Part shown: in pieces, positions 5,300-7,091 of the stretch
Numbering within the stretch: the first letter of the stretch is position 1
Layout: each line of letters begins with the position of its first letter
Source of the DNA: Clostridioides sp.
GTDB taxonomy: Bacteria > Bacillota > Clostridia > Peptostreptococcales > Peptostreptococcaceae
Direction: 5' to 3'
DNA: 7,091 bases
Assembly (NCBI GenBank): GCA_031272305.1
Contig: JAISUA010000063.1
Span: 1 to 7,091, forward strand
Made by a program: the position numbers and the translations under genes
Notes under the pieces: generated by a model
Databases searched by the model: none
Told to the model about the DNA's origin: nothing
What the model saw: only the letters and a program-made list of their open reading frames with translations

Positions 5300-5472
5300 A
5301 TCTATTCTTTTATTATTTTCTTATTATTCTTTTATTATTTTCTTATTATTCTTTTATTATTTTCTTATTATTTTCTTATTATTCTTTTATTATTTTCTTA
5401 TTATTTTCTTATTATTTTTTTATCTATTCTTTTATTATTATTTTTCATTACTTTCTTATTATTTTTTTATCC
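5300..5472. repeat. T-rich array with an 11-bp period
   Basis: Between 5311 and 5409 there are nine consecutive 11-bp units of two kinds, A = TATTATTTTCT and B = TATTATTCTTT, in the order A B A B A A B A A with no other changes. Degenerate units flank them, and a segment TTTTTATCTATTCTTTTATT occurs on both sides (from about 5295 and about 5416). Open frames here read Phe/Ile/Leu/Tyr/Ser repeats in all plus frames and are not credible genes. With the ends, the stretch from 5290 to 5515 holds nothing else I can identify. Confidence 0.85.
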
Positions 5473-5515
5473 TAAATTGCAATAATAAATTTAACTATCG
5501 TTATTTTTTATTTAT

Positions 5516-5770
5516 TTACAATATTCTTTCTTGTAAAAAATGGATTACAAATCCAACTAAACTTGTAGCCATAAGAGCTGCTATCCATTTTAATATACTA
5601 ATTAAATTTTTTAAGTCTCTACAAAGATTTTCTATTTGCATTCCATTGATAATTCCTTGCTGTTCTAATTTTTCTAATCTATTGTAGTATTCTTCCATTT
5701 TCGTTTCACAATTATTTAATTTATATTTTACTAATTCCTCATCCACATTTATACACCAACCTATTTGCAT
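5516..5770 (-). CDS. Small XhlA-like (phage holin-associated) membrane protein, orphan
   Basis: From the ATG at 5768-5770 this is an 84-residue protein. Residues 22-60 are charged and heptad-like (KMEEYYNRLEKLEQQG, then IENLCRDLKNLISILKW). They are followed by one C-terminal hydrophobic helix (about 60-79) and a short HFLQERIL tail. A coiled coil leading into I-x-N-L...L-x-x-L-K-W and a single membrane span is the layout of the haemolysin XhlA family, found in phage and phage-like lysis cassettes where it works with a holin. No holin, endolysin or other phage gene is visible, so this is an orphan or a phage remnant. The frame is open further upstream to a TTG at 5815, but that overlaps a candidate -10 box. 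Neither start has a good ribosome binding site, so the N-terminus is uncertain. It faces the CWB2 gene divergently. Confidence 0.62.
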   Translation of the reverse strand: MQIGWCINVDEELVKYKLNNCETKMEEYYNRLEKLEQQGIINGMQIENLCRDLKNLISILKWIAALMATSLVGFVIHFLQERIL

Positions 5771-5780
5771 ATAATCATAA

Positions 5781-5810
5781 AGGTACTTATACTGTACCTG
5801 TTTTATTATA
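5781..5810 (-). promoter_or_regulatory. Possible promoter and operator-like inverted repeat of the XhlA-like gene
   Basis: On the minus strand TATAAT (5810-5805) is a good -10 box, but no clear -35 is present. Just downstream, AGGTAC (5781-5786) and GTACCT (5794-5799) form a perfect inverted repeat with a 7-bp spacer, covering the expected start site near 5798. A dyad in that position would suit a repressor. Function is inferred only from position and symmetry. Confidence 0.35.
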
Positions 5811-5927
5811 TGCAAAAGAGTTGATTTGGTTTATATATTTCATAATTTTTTTATTTTTCGACATAATATTACAACATATTTTTATTTATTATATTATACT
5901 ATAAGTAAAAAAATCTGGAGGAAAAAT

Positions 5928-6983
5928 ATGAAACTAAAAAAATTATTATTTATCACACTAAGTATCAGTTTTATATTGATAGCATCAATTTTTTCAAATG
6001 CACAAATAAATTTATCTCAACTTGCTGGAGCTGATAGATATGAAACAGCTGGAAAAATAGCAGATAAATTAAATTATGATACTGTTATACTTGTAAATTC
6101 AGACAATAGTTTAGCTGATGGACTTAGTGCAAGCGGTCTTGCTGGAGTTACAAATTCACCAATTTTATTGACACAAAAAAATTCCATACCAAAATCAACT
6201 GAACAAAGAATCAATAACAACGTAAAAAATACGTATATAATAGGTGGAACTTCTGCTATAAGTGATACTGTTGCAAATATATTAAAAAATAAAAATATAA
6301 ATGTAACTAGATTAGAAGGTTCAGATAGAATTCAAACAAGTTTAAATGTTGCTAAAGAAATATCTAAATTTAAAACTATTGATAAAATCGCTCTTGTAAA
6401 TGGTTATAAAGAAGCTGATGCAATGAGTATATCTCCAGTTGCTGTCAAAAATAACTTTCCTGTTATCTTGACTGACGGAAAAATATCACTATATAACACT
6501 AAAAATCTTAGAACATATGTAGTTGGTGGAAGTTCTGTTATGAGCGAATCAATTGCAAGTGATTCAGATAAAATTGTTTTTGCTGGAACAGATAGATTTG
6601 ATACAAACAAAAAAGTATTTTCTTATTTTTATGGCTCAAGTGTAAATGATTTCTATGTTGCAAATGGATATAAACTTGTTGATGCTTTGACTGGTTCAAC
6701 TGTTGCAAAAGACAACGGAATCATATTTGTTGATGGTGGAAGCGACAAATCAGTTCTAAAAAATGCTACTTCTATAACTACTTTAGGTTACCTTGATAAC
6801 TCTATTGTTTCACAACTTCAAAATTTGGATAATGCGAATACTCCAAAAATTGTTTATTGGGTTTCTGGAGGTAGCGTCTATCATTCAACAAAAGATTGTC
6901 CTTCTTTGCAAAGAAGTAAAAATATCTATTCTGGAACAATAGAAGAATCTAAAAAAACTCGTCCTTGCAAAGACTGTTTTTAA
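5928..6983 (+). CDS. Secreted protein with three CWB2 repeats and a C-terminal His/Cys3 motif
   Basis: 351 residues. The ATG follows GGAGG at a good distance; the frame is open for 34 codons upstream, but those are AT-rich leader. Residues 1-25 are a signal peptide (MKLKK, a hydrophobic core, then SNA with cleavage likely before Q26). Three cell wall binding type 2 repeats follow at about 32-120, 128-211 and 218-298. They begin LAGADRYETA, LEGSDRIQTS and FAGTDRFDTN, and the first two contain IIGGTSAIS and VVGGSSVMS; the third is degenerate there (TLGYLDNSI). Such triplets form the CWB2 module that binds anionic wall polymer non-covalently. The C-terminus (about 307-351) has YHSTKDCPSL and RPCKDC, giving H319, C324, C347 and C350, a probable metal site seen at the ends of some secreted Firmicute proteins. 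No enzymatic domain is visible. Promoter boxes upstream are weak; TATACT (5895-5900) is one candidate -10. Confidence 0.85.
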   Translation: MKLKKLLFITLSISFILIASIFSNAQINLSQLAGADRYETAGKIADKLNYDTVILVNSDNSLADGLSASGLAGVTNSPILLTQKNSIPKSTEQRINNNVKNTYIIGGTSAISDTVANILKNKNINVTRLEGSDRIQTSLNVAKEISKFKTIDKIALVNGYKEADAMSISPVAVKNNFPVILTDGKISLYNTKNLRTYVVGGSSVMSESIASDSDKIVFAGTDRFDTNKKVFSYFYGSSVNDFYVANGYKLVDALTGSTVAKDNGIIFVDGGSDKSVLKNATSITTLGYLDNSIVSQLQNLDNANTPKIVYWVSGGSVYHSTKDCPSLQRSKNIYSGTIEESKKTRPCKDCF

Positions 6984-6987
6984 TAAT

Positions 6988-7030
6988 AAGACTTATAAGA
7001 TGTTGAATTAAAATCAATGTAATAAGTCTT
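6988..7030 (+). terminator. Hairpin after the CWB2 gene, possible weak terminator
   Basis: AAGACTTAT (6988-6996) pairs perfectly with ATAAGTCTT (7022-7030) around a 25-nt loop, five bases after the stop codon. There is no T-run after it, so efficient intrinsic termination is doubtful. It may instead protect the 3' end of the message. Confidence 0.4.
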
Positions 7031-7031
7031 G

Positions 7032-7068
7032 AAAAAACTGAGATAGAAAATCTTTGATTTTCGTTATC
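7032..7068 (-). terminator. Possible minus-strand terminator for a gene beyond the right edge
   Basis: Read on the minus strand, GATA plus GAAAATC (7068-7056 region) pairs with GATTTTC plus TATC (7052-7042) around an AAA loop, and T6 (7037-7032) follows after five more bases. It would suit a convergent gene entering from the right. The distance between stem and T-run makes this weak. The final bases also repeat TCGAAG (7067-7072 and 7086-7091). Confidence 0.3.
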
Positions 7069-7091
7069 GAAGTTTCCTACTTGGTTCGAAG

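Noticed and set aside
5272..5687. Three plus-strand frames of 65-134 codons rich in Phe, Ile, Leu and Tyr
   Set aside because: They are the three readings of the 11-bp T-rich array; no ribosome binding site, and the longest runs antisense to the XhlA-like gene.
5826..5927. Upstream extension of the CWB2 protein by 34 codons
   Set aside because: No ribosome binding site there; the ATG at 5928 has GGAGG and is followed at once by a typical signal peptide.

Overview
The window looks like the chromosome of an AT-rich, Gram-positive anaerobe of the Clostridia/Tissierellia type; a Finegoldia- or Peptoniphilus-like organism is my best guess, from codon use and gene content only. Supporting this are consensus sigma-A promoters (TTGACA, 17 bp, TATAAT), strong GGAGG ribosome binding sites, U-tailed intrinsic terminators, glycine riboswitches and a secreted protein with cell wall binding type 2 repeats.

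Layout. Positions 2-514 hold the 3' end of a class A penicillin-binding protein gene, followed by short tandem repeats and its terminator (496-792). From about 808 to 5290 there is a direct tandem duplication of a complete cassette about 2.2 kb long. Each copy has a promoter, a two-aptamer glycine riboswitch, an attenuator terminator, a long structured leader, an APC-superfamily (LAT/SteT-like) amino acid permease and a shared type of 3' terminator. Both permease copies are intact. They differ at about 55 of 443 residues by hand count. The leaders have diverged: copy 1 has about 160 nt that copy 2 lacks, and copy 2 has four 23-bp repeats. Positions 5300-5472 are a T-rich array with an 11-bp period. 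A minus-strand orphan gene for a small XhlA-like (phage holin-associated) protein follows (5516-5770). Then a plus-strand gene encodes a secreted CWB2-repeat protein with a C-terminal His/Cys3 motif (5928-6983).

How it works together. The two permeases are probably controlled by glycine through transcription attenuation and are likely to move glycine or related small neutral amino acids (Ser, Thr, Ala). This is inferred from the riboswitch plus the family. The shared AGAG segment, used by both P1 of aptamer 2 and the terminator stem, suggests an ON switch. The flanking genes (PBP and CWB2 protein) are cell-envelope genes with their own signals and no visible functional link to the permeases.

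Most noteworthy: the duplicated riboswitch-permease cassette, the paired changes that support its RNA structures, and an unexplained second conserved stem between attenuator and start codon. No wholly new multi-gene system is evident.
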